A DNA stretch of 64,000 bases from Chthonomonadaceae bacterium (GTDB lineage Bacteria > Armatimonadota > Chthonomonadetes > Chthonomonadales > Chthonomonadaceae): NCBI GenBank assembly GCA_027450145.1, contig DAIDKH010000006.1, positions 1 through 64,000 on the forward strand. Direction: 5' to 3'. Within the stretch, counting starts at the first letter, position 1. Each line of letters starts with the position of its first letter. This document shows positions 26,588 to 36,034 of this stretch, piece after piece. Position numbers and translations under genes: made by a program. The notes below the pieces were generated by a model. The model was not told where the DNA came from. It made no database searches and was given only the letters and a program-made list of their open reading frames with translations.

Positions 26588-28087
26588 TCACTGCGTTGTC
26601 GCGTTTGTACCTTTCAGCATATCTTCGTTCTGCTCTGGTGCGCTTGAACCCTGTACCAGGTTTTGTTTTGTATCTGGAGAGCTTATCAAGAGAAGTTCTG
26701 AAGGCTGCATCATTCGTAGTTCAACCGCATTAAGGCACCGTTGAACCTTATCGTAATAGGTGCTCGGGATGCCCTGCTGCTGCAACTCTCTTAGCATTTG
26801 TGCGGTAGACATATCACCAATATGAGAAAGTGCAGCCAGAAGATTATTCGTTAAGTCGGCGTGTATTATATCCTGGTGGGTGGTAGCAAAGTCGCTTGAG
26901 GTGATGTGGTATAGCGCTAACTGGTTGAGTAAGGCAAGTTGAGCAGGGTGAATGTGGGTACTGCACTTGGCGGTTATGTTACTCAGCACCGTTGACAACA
27001 TGAAATAGTACAACCAGTTTTCGCGGTCTACGGACCGGGTCGTTAGCAAGAGTTTGAGGGAATCTGGATCGTCCTGGCTAACGGCACTGTAAAGTTGTTG
27101 GTACTGCTTATTGTCCTGCACTGCTTCTATTCCCAGTAATGGAAGGGCGCCAAGAACGATTATAATGGCCAAGATGAACGCAGTGATTACGAGCACTATT
27201 CCAGTATCCCGTATTGGTACCGTGTTTACTGATAGTGCACCCATACCCCCCAGAAAACAGGCTACGAGAAATCCACTTAGGCGGAATATGACAGTTACCG
27301 GCCTCGTGAATCGTGCACGTGAGTAGCCTTTAGCCGACATAACGGGTGCCTGACGAAGTGCATGATGTGCCTGTTTCGGGTTGAGCGCATGCAAAGCCCG
27401 CAGTGATGCTGCCCTAATCCGTCGTGAATTCGTGAAGGTTGCTCGATTCGTTAGCGCGGTTGTAGCTCGTTCGCCTCCGAGCATTTGTAGAGCATGGATG
27501 GCTGCGGGCAATAGAGTCGTTTTCACTGCGAGCCAGTTGATACTTTTCACAGGTTTATGTTGGTGTCTTTGTTCCGTTTCGACGACTTCGCAGATGAGGG
27601 CTTTTTGCTCTTCAGTAAGGTTTGTAGCCTGTTCATGAGTGAGGTTCGCCAGGTAGTCTTTTGCTTTAACTACCCAGTGAGCCTCTAAACGCGTAGGGCG
27701 GCTGGATTGTAAAAATGCTCCTGTTAGGTCCAGAAAAATCTGCGGATCATTCTCTATTTCGCGCCCGGGGTATTTGCTTATTGTGTCCTTAATGTTGGTG
27801 ATGTTTCTGCACTCCAGCACCTTTCGAGCATACCACCATGGAGCGAGCAAGAGGCAGCAGGCAGTTACCCCTATTGTAATATTAGTTGAAACATGAAGTA
27901 TAGGCATTGTTACTGCTATGGCTGCAGCTGAACCTATGGCGCTTCTACAATTGTCTGCGTAGATCCTGGCGGTGCGCTGATGACGACGAAGTGTAGACAA
28001 CTGTTCGTCTAGCGACTGCTGTGCTAGTTCCTGCAGGTTGGCAGGAGGAGCCATTGCACCACGGGTTTTGTTCAGGAAATCTAACAA
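26588..28087 (-). CDS. HEAT-like membrane protein of unknown function
   Basis: 499 residues. Two membrane helices near the N-terminus (SAAAIAVTMPILHVSTNI and ITIGVTACCLLLAPWW, about 50-87), a cytosolic helical part with HEAT-like repeats (LPAAIHALQMLGGERATTAL and RIRAASLRALHALNPKQAHH, about 190-240), two more helices (FLVACFLGGMGALSV and VLVITAFILAIIIVLGALPL, about 275-320), then a second helical repeat part and a Gln/Pro-rich tail. It recalls the two soluble HEAT-like proteins at 2546-4486 in style but is not obviously homologous. The start is TTG with a weak AAGG; an internal ATG 11 codons on is possible. Function unknown. Confidence 0.7.
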   Translation of the reverse strand: MLDFLNKTRGAMAPPANLQELAQQSLDEQLSTLRRHQRTARIYADNCRSAIGSAAAIAVTMPILHVSTNITIGVTACCLLLAPWWYARKVLECRNITNIKDTISKYPGREIENDPQIFLDLTGAFLQSSRPTRLEAHWVVKAKDYLANLTHEQATNLTEEQKALICEVVETEQRHQHKPVKSINWLAVKTTLLPAAIHALQMLGGERATTALTNRATFTNSRRIRAASLRALHALNPKQAHHALRQAPVMSAKGYSRARFTRPVTVIFRLSGFLVACFLGGMGALSVNTVPIRDTGIVLVITAFILAIIIVLGALPLLGIEAVQDNKQYQQLYSAVSQDDPDSLKLLLTTRSVDRENWLYYFMLSTVLSNITAKCSTHIHPAQLALLNQLALYHITSSDFATTHQDIIHADLTNNLLAALSHIGDMSTAQMLRELQQQGIPSTYYDKVQRCLNAVELRMMQPSELLLISSPDTKQNLVQGSSAPEQNEDMLKGTNATTQ

Positions 28088-28566
28088 CGCCTTAGTCCAA
28101 TCTCTGCCGTTAGCGCGACCGACTATTTGTACTCGTCGAAATCATGCGCAAACTGCTTACTCTCAATTTTTAGGTGCACAGGTGTAAAGGTATTACTCAC
28201 TAAATTATAACTCTTCTTATAGCGTGCTTATCGTTACCGTGTATTGTTAATTCTGCGCCGTTGCACGACCTGCTGCAGATGATATATGGTGCACTGCACC
28301 TGGCGTTTGCGGCTTCCAATGTCAGGTTGTTGCCAAAGCATTTCCTCTTGTGACTTTTTGGGCCAGCTCTAAGTAGTACTGCAGGGCATTCGTTCGAAAG
28401 GTGTAAAGAACCGCGCGCTTATGGTCATTTTGGGCACTTAGTGGACTATGGTGCGCATTCGTTGGTTTCTAATGTGGCAGACCCGTGGTGCTACGGCCTT
28501 GTTGTGCGTACCTCACGAGCGGGTAAAGTGTATAATCCCTACATACTGCGAGTACAGGGGGCACGA
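28088..28566. other. Divergent intergenic region
   Basis: Lies between the oppositely oriented HEAT-like membrane gene and rnhA. It contains a perfect 13-base palindrome GGTGCACTGCACC at 28288-28300 and, 31 bases before the rnhA start, a perfect TATAAT (28531-28536) without a good -35 box. On the minus strand TATAAT occurs near 28200 facing the HEAT-like gene. No gene was recognised. Confidence 0.45.
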
Positions 28567-29064
28567 ATGGGGGCGGATGATGCTGCGGGGCCTAAATCGG
28601 TTGCCATTTACACTGATGGTGCTTGCCAGGGTAACCCGGGACCGGGTGGATATGGTGTCATTCTCGTCTATGGTGAGAAACGGAGAGAAATTTCGGCGGG
28701 GTATAGATTGACCACCAATAACCGGATGGAGATTCTGGCAGTCATTACAGGGCTGGAGCAATTGAGGTATCCATGTGCAGTGACGGTTTACACGGACTCT
28801 CAATATGTTGCAAATAGCATGTCTAAAGGCTGGGCACGCAGGTGGCGGGAAAATGGGTGGATGCGTAACCCTAAGGAGCGCGCGGTAAACGTTGATCTTT
28901 GGCAAAAAATGCTTGCACTTTGCGAGTTGCACAAGGTTTCCTTCGTTTGGGTGCGCGGCCACGCAGGGCACCCGGAAAACGAACGGTGCGATGCACTTTC
29001 TGTGGCAGCCGCAAAGGGTAAAGATCTCCTGATAGATGAGGTTTATGAGCGTGAAGCCCGGTAA
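28567..29064 (+). CDS. rnhA: Ribonuclease HI
   Basis: Degrades the RNA strand of RNA-DNA hybrids. 165 residues from an ATG with GGGGG six to seven bases upstream. All catalytic residues are present at E. coli-like spacing: Asp17 (YTDGACQGNPG), Glu55 (NNRMEILAVI), Asp77 (YTDSQYV), His132/135 (RGHAGHPENE) and Asp142 (ERCDALS). The basic protrusion (KGWARRWRENGW) used for hybrid binding is present. It is a typical type 1 enzyme and cytosolic. Confidence 0.96.
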   Translation: MGADDAAGPKSVAIYTDGACQGNPGPGGYGVILVYGEKRREISAGYRLTTNNRMEILAVITGLEQLRYPCAVTVYTDSQYVANSMSKGWARRWRENGWMRNPKERAVNVDLWQKMLALCELHKVSFVWVRGHAGHPENERCDALSVAAAKGKDLLIDEVYEREAR

Positions 29065-29160
29065 TTCGGCATCGGTGATACCCCACACTATCTACGACTG
29101 CCCATTGTGGTTAGCCTGGGCTGCTTCTCCACGTTACAGCTTGTTAGAGGAATACTCAAC

Positions 29161-29607
29161 GTGAAGAAAGAACTTGAGCCTAGACCAAATATTCAGCAGG
29201 CAGTACCCTTCTTCCGCGTGGCCAACGTTACCGAGTCGGTGCGTTTCTACGTGGACGGACTGGGTGGCGAAGTGCTTCATCATTGGACAGTAGACAACAA
29301 GCTGCGGTGGTGCTGGATTAAGCTGGGTGATGCCGCCCTGATGCTTCAGCAGCAGCCGCAGGTAGACGGTGACTATGGGCAGTTGAACGAAACACGTGGT
29401 GCAGGCGTTTCCATCAGCTTTCAATGCCGCGATGCGCTGGCACTATACAGGGTTTTTCGTGAAAGGGGCCTCAACCCTCGGCGCCCATTTGTTGGCAATG
29501 GAATGTGGATAACGTCTTTGGCGGATCCTGATGGATACCAACTAGAATTTGAAAGCTTTACGGACGTTGCCGAGGACACTCTGTTTGATGACGAACTCAG
29601 CGAGTAA
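29161..29607 (+). CDS. VOC (glyoxalase/bleomycin resistance) superfamily protein
   Basis: 148 residues with the paired beta-alpha-beta-beta-beta modules of the vicinal oxygen chelate fold: AVPFFRVANVTESVRFYVDG at the start, GDAALMLQQQPQ, then FRERGLNPRRPFVG and the closing LADPDGYQLEFES. The last acidic residue is a usual metal ligand; the expected first His is missing, so catalytic function is uncertain. The start GTG at 29161 has AGAGGA nine bases before it; a longer frame exists upstream without SD. Function could be anything from detoxification to antibiotic binding. Confidence 0.8.
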   Translation: MKKELEPRPNIQQAVPFFRVANVTESVRFYVDGLGGEVLHHWTVDNKLRWCWIKLGDAALMLQQQPQVDGDYGQLNETRGAGVSISFQCRDALALYRVFRERGLNPRRPFVGNGMWITSLADPDGYQLEFESFTDVAEDTLFDDELSE

Positions 29608-29697
29608 CAGGATCACGATTAGGGTTGCTAGTAGTTATCGTAATATCTCGATGGATCACCGTGTGGATCTCAATTTTAATGAAAGGTGTTTATTAGA

Positions 29698-30693
29698 ATG
29701 ACATCTTCGTTTGCGCAAGATCGCTATGATACAATGCAATACCGCAGGTGCGGCCGCAGCGGGCTATTACTGCCCGCTATATCGCTTGGCGCTTGGGAGA
29801 CCTTCGGTGGGTACCGCGATGCGGAGGTGGCCAAGGCGTGCCTGTTTAGAGCCTTCGATTTGGGCATAACGCACTTTGACCTTGCTAACAACTATGGCAC
29901 ACCGCCCGGCAATGCAGAAATTGTTTGTGGTCACGTCATAAAGGAGATGCCGCGGGACGAGCTGATTATCTCAAGCAAGGCTGGCTATCGTATGTGGCCC
30001 GGGCCTTATGGTGAGTGGGGAAGCCGTAAGTACATCATTGCAAGCTGCGATCAATCGCTGAAGCGTATGGGCTTGGAATACTTTGATATCTTTTATTCTC
30101 ATCGTCCCGACCCTGACACGCCTCTGGAAGAGACAATGGGTGCACTAGATACGCTCGTAAAGCAGGGCAAGGCACTGTACGCGGGTGTCAGTAGTTACAG
30201 CGGAAAGACATTTAACGCTGCCGTGCGTGTTACCGAGTCGCGTAATATGGCGCCAATTACTATTCATCAGCCCTACTACAACATGTTGGGACGGGGTATA
30301 GAAAGTGATTTGCTGCCGCATACGGAAGCGGCAGGTACTGGTGTCATTCCGTTTTGTCCGCTCGCAAGCGGTTTGCTTACAGACAAATACCTAGGCGGGG
30401 ATATTCCTGCGGAGAGTCGCGCGGCGGAAAAATGGGGCAAAGAATGGGTTGCTAACAACCTTACTCCCGAAAAGCGGAACGCGCTTATTCAATTGAACCA
30501 GTTGGCAAAGGAGCGCGGACAGACGCTCGCACAGATGGCGCTTGCCTGGATATTGCGACTTCCCGGTGTAACCAGCGCACTCATTGGAGCATCCAGTGTG
30601 AAACAGGTGGAAGAAAACGTTGCTGCGCTGGGTTGCCTTGCATTCTCTGATGCAGAGTTGCGGCGTATTGACGAGTTGGCGCCAGCCCGTTAA
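29698..30693 (+). CDS. Aldo/keto reductase, YghZ-like
   Basis: NADPH-dependent carbonyl reductase of the AKR superfamily; closest in pattern to YghZ/L-glyceraldehyde-3-phosphate reductase and the Kv-beta group. 331 residues. The catalytic tetrad is visible: Asp and Tyr in HFDLANNYG, Lys in IISSKAGY and His in FYSHRPDPD. SRKYIIASCDQSLKRMGLEY and the nucleotide-binding IGASSVKQVEENVAAL are also diagnostic. ATG is preceded by AAAGGTG nine bases upstream. Probably a cytosolic detoxification or sugar-reduction enzyme. Confidence 0.9.
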   Translation: MTSSFAQDRYDTMQYRRCGRSGLLLPAISLGAWETFGGYRDAEVAKACLFRAFDLGITHFDLANNYGTPPGNAEIVCGHVIKEMPRDELIISSKAGYRMWPGPYGEWGSRKYIIASCDQSLKRMGLEYFDIFYSHRPDPDTPLEETMGALDTLVKQGKALYAGVSSYSGKTFNAAVRVTESRNMAPITIHQPYYNMLGRGIESDLLPHTEAAGTGVIPFCPLASGLLTDKYLGGDIPAESRAAEKWGKEWVANNLTPEKRNALIQLNQLAKERGQTLAQMALAWILRLPGVTSALIGASSVKQVEENVAALGCLAFSDAELRRIDELAPAR

Positions 30694-30719
30694 AACTCTG
30701 GCGTTTACCGTACCTCTCC

Positions 30720-30753
30720 GTGGGCAGGTTTTGCTTTGGCTTGTCCTGCCCAC
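30720..30753. repeat. Inverted repeat after the aldo/keto reductase gene
   Basis: GTGGGCAGG and CCTGCCCAC pair perfectly around a 16-base loop. No T-tract follows on either strand, so termination is possible but not supported. The rest of 30694-30979 holds nothing I can name. Confidence 0.4.
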
Positions 30754-30979
30754 TAAGGAGTAACGGTTTAAACAGAGGGTAACAGCAATTAATCACGCGA
30801 TTTTCGACTATCAGCGTATTATCTGGTGCGGTTACCCGCTTCTAAATGCTAGTCTCGCTGGTTACTGGAGTATTAGCTTCCGCTATTCCACTTGCTGAAA
30901 TGGCTTATCCATATCCCGGGTACGGTCCCAGCAGGTTCAGTCAGCCAACTCCTCGTGTCGTGGTGCAGGCTTAGACCAT

Positions 30980-33178
30980 CTACGACGTTGTAACCTGCAC
31001 ATCATATGCATCTTTATGCCGTCGAGCACGCGAATCCGTCGCAACCGCTTCAAGCCTCACTGCGCCTGCTTCAATGTCACCGCACGTCCACAGGGCGATA
31101 CCGCCGATTACTGCTTGCACTCCCTGTGATTTGCCATTTACCCACAGTTCTACAGTGTTACAGTTTGTGTATGCCTTCACTTGCCAACTCCCCGCTGGCC
31201 GGGGGGAAAACCTGCGATCGCAAATGTGGACAAAGGGCGCTGACGTCCACTGAGCCTTGTAGAAATAGAATGCATCCTTTTTTGTTTTGCGGTCGTACGT
31301 GATTAGGCCCTTGTCGTTTCGTCCGGGGTTGGCACCTTCATTGCGACCCGATGAGGAAAAATCGAACATTACCCATAGCGTAGTTAGCCAGAGCCACGGC
31401 CGTTCGGAAATTGCTTGCCATGCCGCTTCGTGCACCACGCATTGCCATTCCTCTGGGTGAAATTGCCCGCCCGGATTAGGCTGTTTTACGGGGTACTGAT
31501 GTTGAAATGGATTAGCCCCTGCGCCGTACTCGCTCAACCCAATACAGCGCCCTGGCATTCTAGAGTGTACATCGTGTTTCAAGCCGTCTAAGGTGCTTGG
31601 CCACGAGGCAGGTGTGCCGCCGTACCAACCCTCATAGCGGTTAAATGCTATAACGTCAGTGATGTAATTAATTGGGTGCAATGCGTTTTGGTCGGTAGCG
31701 GCAACCGTGAGTCGTGACGGATCGAGGTTGTGTACAAGCTGATTGAGACCAAATAGGAGATTCCACGCAAGATGCAGTTTTCGCGGTGGTAGATTGGCAA
31801 AATGGTACTGCGAGGTCAGCACCGGCGTCTGAGGAAAATCCAGGTCTAGTTGTGACGCGGGTGCAGTGCGGAATGAAAGTTCATTATAAAGGCTCCAAAC
31901 GATTACCGACGGGTGATTGTAATTCTGTTTTACAAGCTCAATAACTTGTTGGCGAGCATTCTCCTCAAACGCTACGTCATCCTCAAGATGATTAACAAGC
32001 CCGTCTTCGGTCCATACAAGGATTCCTTCACGGTCGAACGTGTTGTACATCACTTGATCATGCTGATAGTGCGCGAGGCGAACAATGTTAGCGCCTATCT
32101 CTTTGATTAGTGAACAATCTTCCTCGTAGTTAGCAGTGGGAGCCGCCCTGCCTATATTGGGACGGTCGTCATGGGCGCACACACCACGCAGCGGGTAGCT
32201 TTTGCCGTTTAGGTAAAAGCCCTTTTGGGGGTCTACATGAAAAAACCGCAATCCAAGCGGCTGTTCCACGATATCTAGCAGTTCGTCATGGTGGTATACC
32301 ATCGCACGCACTGTGTAGAGGTGAGGATCAGCAACCCCATTCCAGAGGTGTGGCGAGGTGATACGCATCTTAGTATGAACCTCACCCGACGCAGCAGCGC
32401 CAAGCTTGGTTGTTTGGTGTGCGGTCGCAACGGATTGGCCGGCGGCATCCAAGGCTTGCCAATGAACGACCACGGACGCGTCCTGATTAGAGGCATTGCG
32501 GAGCACGGCAGTAAGGCCAATTTGCGCAACCTCTGATGAGACCTGCTCCTGCAGAATATAGACTCCAGAGGAACCATAGTCCAGTGGTGAAATGGAGACC
32601 TCGTTAAGAATGAGAAGACGAACGGAGCGGTAAAGGCCACCGAAGATGTTAAAATCCCCTGCAAGAGGCGGTATGTCCTTGTTGAATGAGTTGTCAACTT
32701 TCACGGCAATGCTCGCAAAGCCGTGAAAGTTTAGCGCAGGGGTAATATCGAAGCAGAATCCCGCGAAATTGCCTTGATGAACGCCAATTGGTGTTCCGTT
32801 CACAAAAACTGTCGCGACAGTTGCTGCACCGTCAAAATAGAGGTAGTAGCGCTTTCCCTTAACAATTGAGAGTTGTAGGCGCCTTCGGTACCACGAGGGC
32901 CCTCGGTAGTAGTGCCCGTGCTGTTCACCGTCGACGCCGTTAAATGTGTGTGGAAGTGTGATTGTCTGCCAGTTTGAGTCGTCAAAATGCTGCTGGTTGG
33001 CATTGGGCACATCACCGCGAAAAAACTGCCAATCATTATCAAGTGAAATCGCATTGCGAACAGCCGGTGGACCACTGTCCGCTAGTGCAGCTATTGGTTC
33101 CAAGGCTTTTCCTGCAGCGGCGGCACTGCCAAGCAGGAGCAGTTCGCGCCGTGAAATAGGATTTATATCCACCCTCAT
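30980..33178 (-). CDS. Glycoside hydrolase family 2 (beta-galactosidase/beta-glucuronidase-like), exported
   Basis: 732 residues. The N-terminus INPISRRELLLLGSAAAAG has a twin-arginine-like motif and hydrophobic stretch, so export by Tat is likely. Domain order is GH2: sugar-binding jelly roll (LDNDWQFFRGDVPN, WYRRRLQL), immunoglobulin-like domain, TIM barrel. The acid/base Glu near 432 lies in SLYNELSF and the nucleophile Glu near 551 in GLSEYGAGANP. A C-terminal Ig-like domain (VKAYTNCNTVELWVNGKSQG) follows. GAGAGG lies seven bases before the chosen ATG; the frame is open for another 89 codons upstream without family similarity. Substrate is not determined. Confidence 0.9.
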   Translation of the reverse strand: MRVDINPISRRELLLLGSAAAAGKALEPIAALADSGPPAVRNAISLDNDWQFFRGDVPNANQQHFDDSNWQTITLPHTFNGVDGEQHGHYYRGPSWYRRRLQLSIVKGKRYYLYFDGAATVATVFVNGTPIGVHQGNFAGFCFDITPALNFHGFASIAVKVDNSFNKDIPPLAGDFNIFGGLYRSVRLLILNEVSISPLDYGSSGVYILQEQVSSEVAQIGLTAVLRNASNQDASVVVHWQALDAAGQSVATAHQTTKLGAAASGEVHTKMRITSPHLWNGVADPHLYTVRAMVYHHDELLDIVEQPLGLRFFHVDPQKGFYLNGKSYPLRGVCAHDDRPNIGRAAPTANYEEDCSLIKEIGANIVRLAHYQHDQVMYNTFDREGILVWTEDGLVNHLEDDVAFEENARQQVIELVKQNYNHPSVIVWSLYNELSFRTAPASQLDLDFPQTPVLTSQYHFANLPPRKLHLAWNLLFGLNQLVHNLDPSRLTVAATDQNALHPINYITDVIAFNRYEGWYGGTPASWPSTLDGLKHDVHSRMPGRCIGLSEYGAGANPFQHQYPVKQPNPGGQFHPEEWQCVVHEAAWQAISERPWLWLTTLWVMFDFSSSGRNEGANPGRNDKGLITYDRKTKKDAFYFYKAQWTSAPFVHICDRRFSPRPAGSWQVKAYTNCNTVELWVNGKSQGVQAVIGGIALWTCGDIEAGAVRLEAVATDSRARRHKDAYDVQVTTS

Positions 33179-33695
33179 AATCAAACCTCTCATGCGGCGT
33201 AGTGCCCGCTCGTCTGCTATCGGACTGGCAAGGTTAGAACGCGAAGCAACGCGGGCTGATACGGAAACAGACGACCAACACTTAGAAGTGTTACGGGATA
33301 CCCTCGCCATTGCCATTGGCTGCAAGTGCCAATTTGGTCTTTCAATAGTGTTGAATTTAAAGTCGAAATGATCCAACGCGTGTGTGAGATAGGCCTGGTA
33401 CCCGAGCGTTAATGTGGATCTGTTTGCTGCAAACATATCGGTCACTATTAATGCCTAGGCCGCGCAAAATCGAGCGATTGAGTGTGGCCATGGTAATTCG
33501 AAGCAGGCGCCACGGCAAAATGAGCCATCCTTAAAGATTTGCCAGGTATTGATAGGGATGAGTTGTGCGATATTATTTGACATAAGCGGCTTAAACTGGC
33601 TATACTTGCATAACTACAATGACCCGGGTGTAGCTTTGCACCACGGGTCTAATTCTACTTTTCAACCCCGTCCGGAGCAGAGAGGCAGTTCTGGC
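33179..33695. other. Divergent intergenic region between the GH2 gene and murA
   Basis: Contains the murA promoter and, on the minus strand, an open but probably untranslated stretch ahead of the GH2 start. No palindrome or RNA gene was recognised. Confidence 0.45.
33577..33606 (+). promoter_or_regulatory. Sigma-70-type promoter of murA-mreB
   Basis: TTGACA (33577-33582), 18-base spacer, TATACT (33601-33606). Initiation near 33613 rules out start codons further upstream in the murA frame and supports the TTG start. Confidence 0.75.
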
Positions 33696-34979
33696 TTGGA
33701 TAGCATAATTATAAACGGGGGCATTCCCCTGCATGGTGTGATAGAGGTTGGCGGCAGCAAAAATGACGCGCTGGCGATTATCGTGGCTGCGTTGCTGGTA
33801 CCCGGCGAAACTGTGTTACATAACGTGCCCCATATTAGTGATGTGGCACGACTACTAGACATCTTACGACACCTAGGTGCTCGCGCGCAGTTTCGCGACG
33901 ACGGAGCCTTGGTGATTGATGCGTCGCGCCTTACTACTTCCGAAGCGCCGCAGGAATTAGTGCAGCAGATGCGAGCCTCCTTCAACCTTCTGGGGGTGTT
34001 ACTGTCCCGATTTGGCACCGCATCCGTGGCCATGCCTGGCGGCTGTAACATTGGCGCGCGACCGGTGAACTTTCACATCAAGGGCTTGGAACAGCTTGGT
34101 GCAACATTGCAGTTGGATCACGGCGTTTACCATGGATCGGTAAAGCGATTCACAGGAACCAATCTCTACCTGGAATTTCCGTCAGCCGGCGCCACTCAGC
34201 ATCTCATGAGTGCGGCATGCTGCGCACGCGGTGTTACCGTGATCGAAAATTGTGCTCAGGAACCGGAAGTAGTGAACTTCGCACACTTTTTGAATAGCTG
34301 CGGTGCCCAAATTACGGGGATCGGTACAAGCACGATAGTTGTTAAAGGTGTCGATTCGCTTAGGCCAACCGAATTCAACGTATTGCCAGATCGGCTTCAA
34401 GCAGGGACATACATTATCAGTGCTGCGATTACTGGTGGTGACGTCATAGTGCGAAACGCAGTAGCTGAACATAGCCGTCCGCTGCTCAGCAAGCTCGCAG
34501 AGACTGGCGTTGAAATCACGACGATGGCTGACGGCATCCGTGTTCGGCGAACCGCGAGAATACACAGCACGGACATACGAACCTTGCCACATCCCGGGTT
34601 TCCAACCGACCTTCAACAGCCGTTCGCAGCAATGTTGTGTCTTGCGGATGGTGTCTCGATTCTTACTGAAACCGTTTATGAAAGTAGATTCAGGTATACC
34701 ACTGAATTGCAGCGGATGGGGGCAGATATCCGTGTTGAAGGATCCACTGCCGTTATAACCGGTGTGCCGCAGCTAACAGGCGCTCCTGTGGCATGTACCG
34801 ATTTGCGTGGTGGTGCGGCGGTTGTAGTTGCCGGTTTGGCGGCTCACGGCGAGACTGTTGTGACAGATCTCGAGCATCTAGATCGTGGTTACGAGGATTT
34901 GGTCCGCAATTTGAGAACACTGGGTGCGAATATCCGGCGTGCCACAACTGACGCCGTTGGGAGGCCTATCGTTGTTTAG
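33696..34979 (+). CDS. murA: UDP-N-acetylglucosamine 1-carboxyvinyltransferase
   Basis: First committed step of peptidoglycan synthesis: transfers enolpyruvate from PEP to UDP-GlcNAc. 427 residues, normal length. The catalytic cysteine (fosfomycin target) is in MPGGCNIGARPVNFH, so the enzyme should be fosfomycin-sensitive. Also present are VGGSKNDALA near the N-terminus, DRLQAGTYI and HPGFPTDLQQP. TTG is chosen as start: DSIIINGGIPLHG aligns with the usual MDKFRVQGPTKLQG beginning, GAGAGG lies ten bases upstream, and the promoter excludes earlier starts. Its end overlaps mreB by eight bases, so wall synthesis and shape control are translationally linked. Confidence 0.95.
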   Translation: MDSIIINGGIPLHGVIEVGGSKNDALAIIVAALLVPGETVLHNVPHISDVARLLDILRHLGARAQFRDDGALVIDASRLTTSEAPQELVQQMRASFNLLGVLLSRFGTASVAMPGGCNIGARPVNFHIKGLEQLGATLQLDHGVYHGSVKRFTGTNLYLEFPSAGATQHLMSAACCARGVTVIENCAQEPEVVNFAHFLNSCGAQITGIGTSTIVVKGVDSLRPTEFNVLPDRLQAGTYIISAAITGGDVIVRNAVAEHSRPLLSKLAETGVEITTMADGIRVRRTARIHSTDIRTLPHPGFPTDLQQPFAAMLCLADGVSILTETVYESRFRYTTELQRMGADIRVEGSTAVITGVPQLTGAPVACTDLRGGAAVVVAGLAAHGETVVTDLEHLDRGYEDLVRNLRTLGANIRRATTDAVGRPIVV

Positions 34980-35979
34980 TCTCGTGCCTGAACTGGGAGT
35001 GGATCTGGGCACCGCAAATATACTGGTTTACGTTAGAGGTAAAGGTATCGTACTAAGGGAGCCTTCGGTTGTTGCAATTTCTGAGAACACTAAAAAAGTT
35101 CTTGCTGTAGGTGAGGAAGCCCGTCTCATGCTTGGTCGCACGCCAGGTTCTATTGTGGCGATACGACCAATGAGCGATGGAGTAATTGCAGACTACACCA
35201 CTACGCGAAAGATGTTAGAGTATCTGTTTCGCAAAGTGGTGGGACACAAGTTTGTTCTAAAGCCACGCGTTTTGGTGTGTGTTCCGTCTCAGGTGACGAG
35301 CGTGGAGAAGCGAGCAGTACGGCAGGCCGCGTTAGAGGCTGGCGCCGGTGAAGCCAACACCATTGAGGAGCCAATGGCTGCTGCTATTGGGGCAGGGCTG
35401 CCCATCTCCAATCCCGGCGGAAATATGGTCGTGGATATTGGCGGCGGTACCACAGACATAGCTGTCATTTCGTTGGGTGGTATAGTAGCCAGCGAAAGCC
35501 TGAGGGTTGCAGGTAACCGTATGGACGAAGTGATTATTCGCCACGTGAAGAGTGCGCACAACCTGATGATTGGCGAACGTACTGCCGAAGAAATAAAGAC
35601 GCGCGTGGGTTCCGCCTATCCTCTTGAACAGGAGACGCGATTCACTGTACGGGGCCGCGACCTTGTAGAGGGACTGCCCAAAACAGTGGAAGTGACATCC
35701 GAGGAGATTAGGGAAGCTCTGACGGAACCTGTTAATGCCATCATTGAGAAAGTAAAGCGCGTCCTGGAGCAGACACCGCCGGAGCTCTCTGCAGACATTA
35801 TTGAGCGGGGTATCGTGTTAACTGGTGGGGGAGCCTTGTTGAGGGGGCTAGATCACCTGCTGTGCGCGGCCACAAATATACCCGTATACGTTGCTGAAGA
35901 TCCTCTGTCGTGCGTAGCCGTCGGCACCGGACGTGCGCTGGAAGAATTATCGGTTATTCGCAAAACTAAGGAACATTAG
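34972..35979 (+). CDS. mreB: Rod shape-determining protein MreB/Mbl
   Basis: Bacterial actin that organises the elongasome. 335 residues. Nucleotide-binding motifs: LGVDLGTANILVYV (phosphate 1), VVDIGGGTTDIAVISLGG (phosphate 2), TGGGALLRGLD (adenosine). TTG is the start: GGGAGG lies seven bases before it and the next residues fit the family start. It overlaps the end of murA in another frame. A murA-mreB neighbourhood recalls murAA and mbl in Bacillus. No mreC/mreD follows, so this may be a second MreB (Mbl-like). Confidence 0.95.
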   Translation: MFSLVPELGVDLGTANILVYVRGKGIVLREPSVVAISENTKKVLAVGEEARLMLGRTPGSIVAIRPMSDGVIADYTTTRKMLEYLFRKVVGHKFVLKPRVLVCVPSQVTSVEKRAVRQAALEAGAGEANTIEEPMAAAIGAGLPISNPGGNMVVDIGGGTTDIAVISLGGIVASESLRVAGNRMDEVIIRHVKSAHNLMIGERTAEEIKTRVGSAYPLEQETRFTVRGRDLVEGLPKTVEVTSEEIREALTEPVNAIIEKVKRVLEQTPPELSADIIERGIVLTGGGALLRGLDHLLCAATNIPVYVAEDPLSCVAVGTGRALEELSVIRKTKEH

Positions 35980-36034
35980 GCAGTCCCTAACCGGCATCCG
36001 GGAGGAACTGCCGGTTCGCAAGGAACCTATTGAC

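Noticed and set aside
33179-33445. 89-codon in-frame extension upstream of the GH2 start
   Set aside because: A good SD and the twin-arginine-like signal begin at the ATG at 33178; the extension has no family similarity and would place the signal peptide inside the protein.
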